Shown here piece by piece: positions 5,700 through 5,713 of a stretch of DNA of 5,713 bases (position 1 is its first letter; every line of letters begins with the position of its first letter). The translations under genes and the position numbers were made by a program. Origin of the DNA: Desulfovibrio sp. UBA2564 (GTDB lineage: Bacteria; Desulfobacterota; Desulfovibrionia; Desulfovibrionales; Desulfovibrionaceae). The stretch covers positions 1 through 5,713 of the forward strand of contig DDLU01000227.1 in NCBI GenBank assembly GCA_002340305.1. Reading direction: 5' to 3'. A model generated the notes under the pieces. The model saw only the letters and a program-made list of their open reading frames with translations, made no database searches and was not told where the DNA came from.

Positions 5700-5713
5700 G
5701 TCCCCATCGTCTA
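5700..5713 (+). tRNA. tRNA-Glu copy 4, partial (cut by the window edge)
   Basis: The last 14 nt, GTCCCCATCGTCTA, match the first 14 nt of the other tRNA-Glu genes and follow the same leader AGATGC. The gene is truncated only by the window boundary. Its distance from copy 3, 170 nt, is close to the 172-nt period in the left cluster. It could also be the same gene as the one at 9-86 if the sequence closes into a circle or the ends overlap. Confidence 0.85.

Noticed and set aside
1..5713. CRISPR array or insertion sequence
   Set aside because: No regularly spaced short repeats with unique spacers, no cas genes, and no transposase or terminal inverted repeats are present; the repeats seen are tRNA genes.

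Overview
The window holds three protein-coding genes, all on the + strand, between two tRNA clusters on the same strand. It looks chromosomal and Gram-negative: there is a Sec-exported periplasmic protein, a multi-PAS GGDEF/EAL signalling protein, and tRNA genes that encode their own CCA ends. The moderately AT-rich genes and the style of the signalling and binding proteins suggest a marine sulfate reducer of the Desulfovibrionales. That placement is an inference; no marker gene is present to prove it.

Left edge (1-303): two identical tRNA-Glu(UUC) genes (9-86, 181-258) are separated by a 94-nt structured spacer and followed by a strong intrinsic terminator (270-303). From 304 to 565 is a non-coding stretch with a weaker terminator-like hairpin and a dyad near the first gene.

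Centre (566-5311): a 981-aa cytoplasmic PAS-PAS-PAS-PAS-GGDEF-EAL protein with intact catalytic residues in both output domains and an intact inhibitory site. It is followed 80 nt later by a 244-aa periplasmic solute-binding-like protein with a signal peptide and no transporter partner here, and 88 nt after that by a 298-aa class I SAM-dependent methyltransferase. A terminator-like hairpin overlaps the methyltransferase stop. No convincing terminator lies between the three genes, so co-transcription is possible, although the gaps are wide and no clear ribosome binding site precedes any of them.

Right edge (5355-5713): a near-consensus promoter drives tRNA-Gln(CUG) at 5397-5471. A hairpin follows, then a third identical tRNA-Glu (5530-5607), a second structured spacer, and the first 14 nt of a fourth tRNA-Glu.

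The most notable signal is in the tRNA spacers. The two spacers share a two-hairpin layout in which the first stem differs at most positions but stays paired, while its loop keeps the same seven bases. This pattern of compensatory change argues for a selected RNA structure. In addition, the first 22 nt of the window equal the last 22 nt; joining the ends would give one tidy operon: promoter, Gln, Glu, Glu, Glu, terminator.
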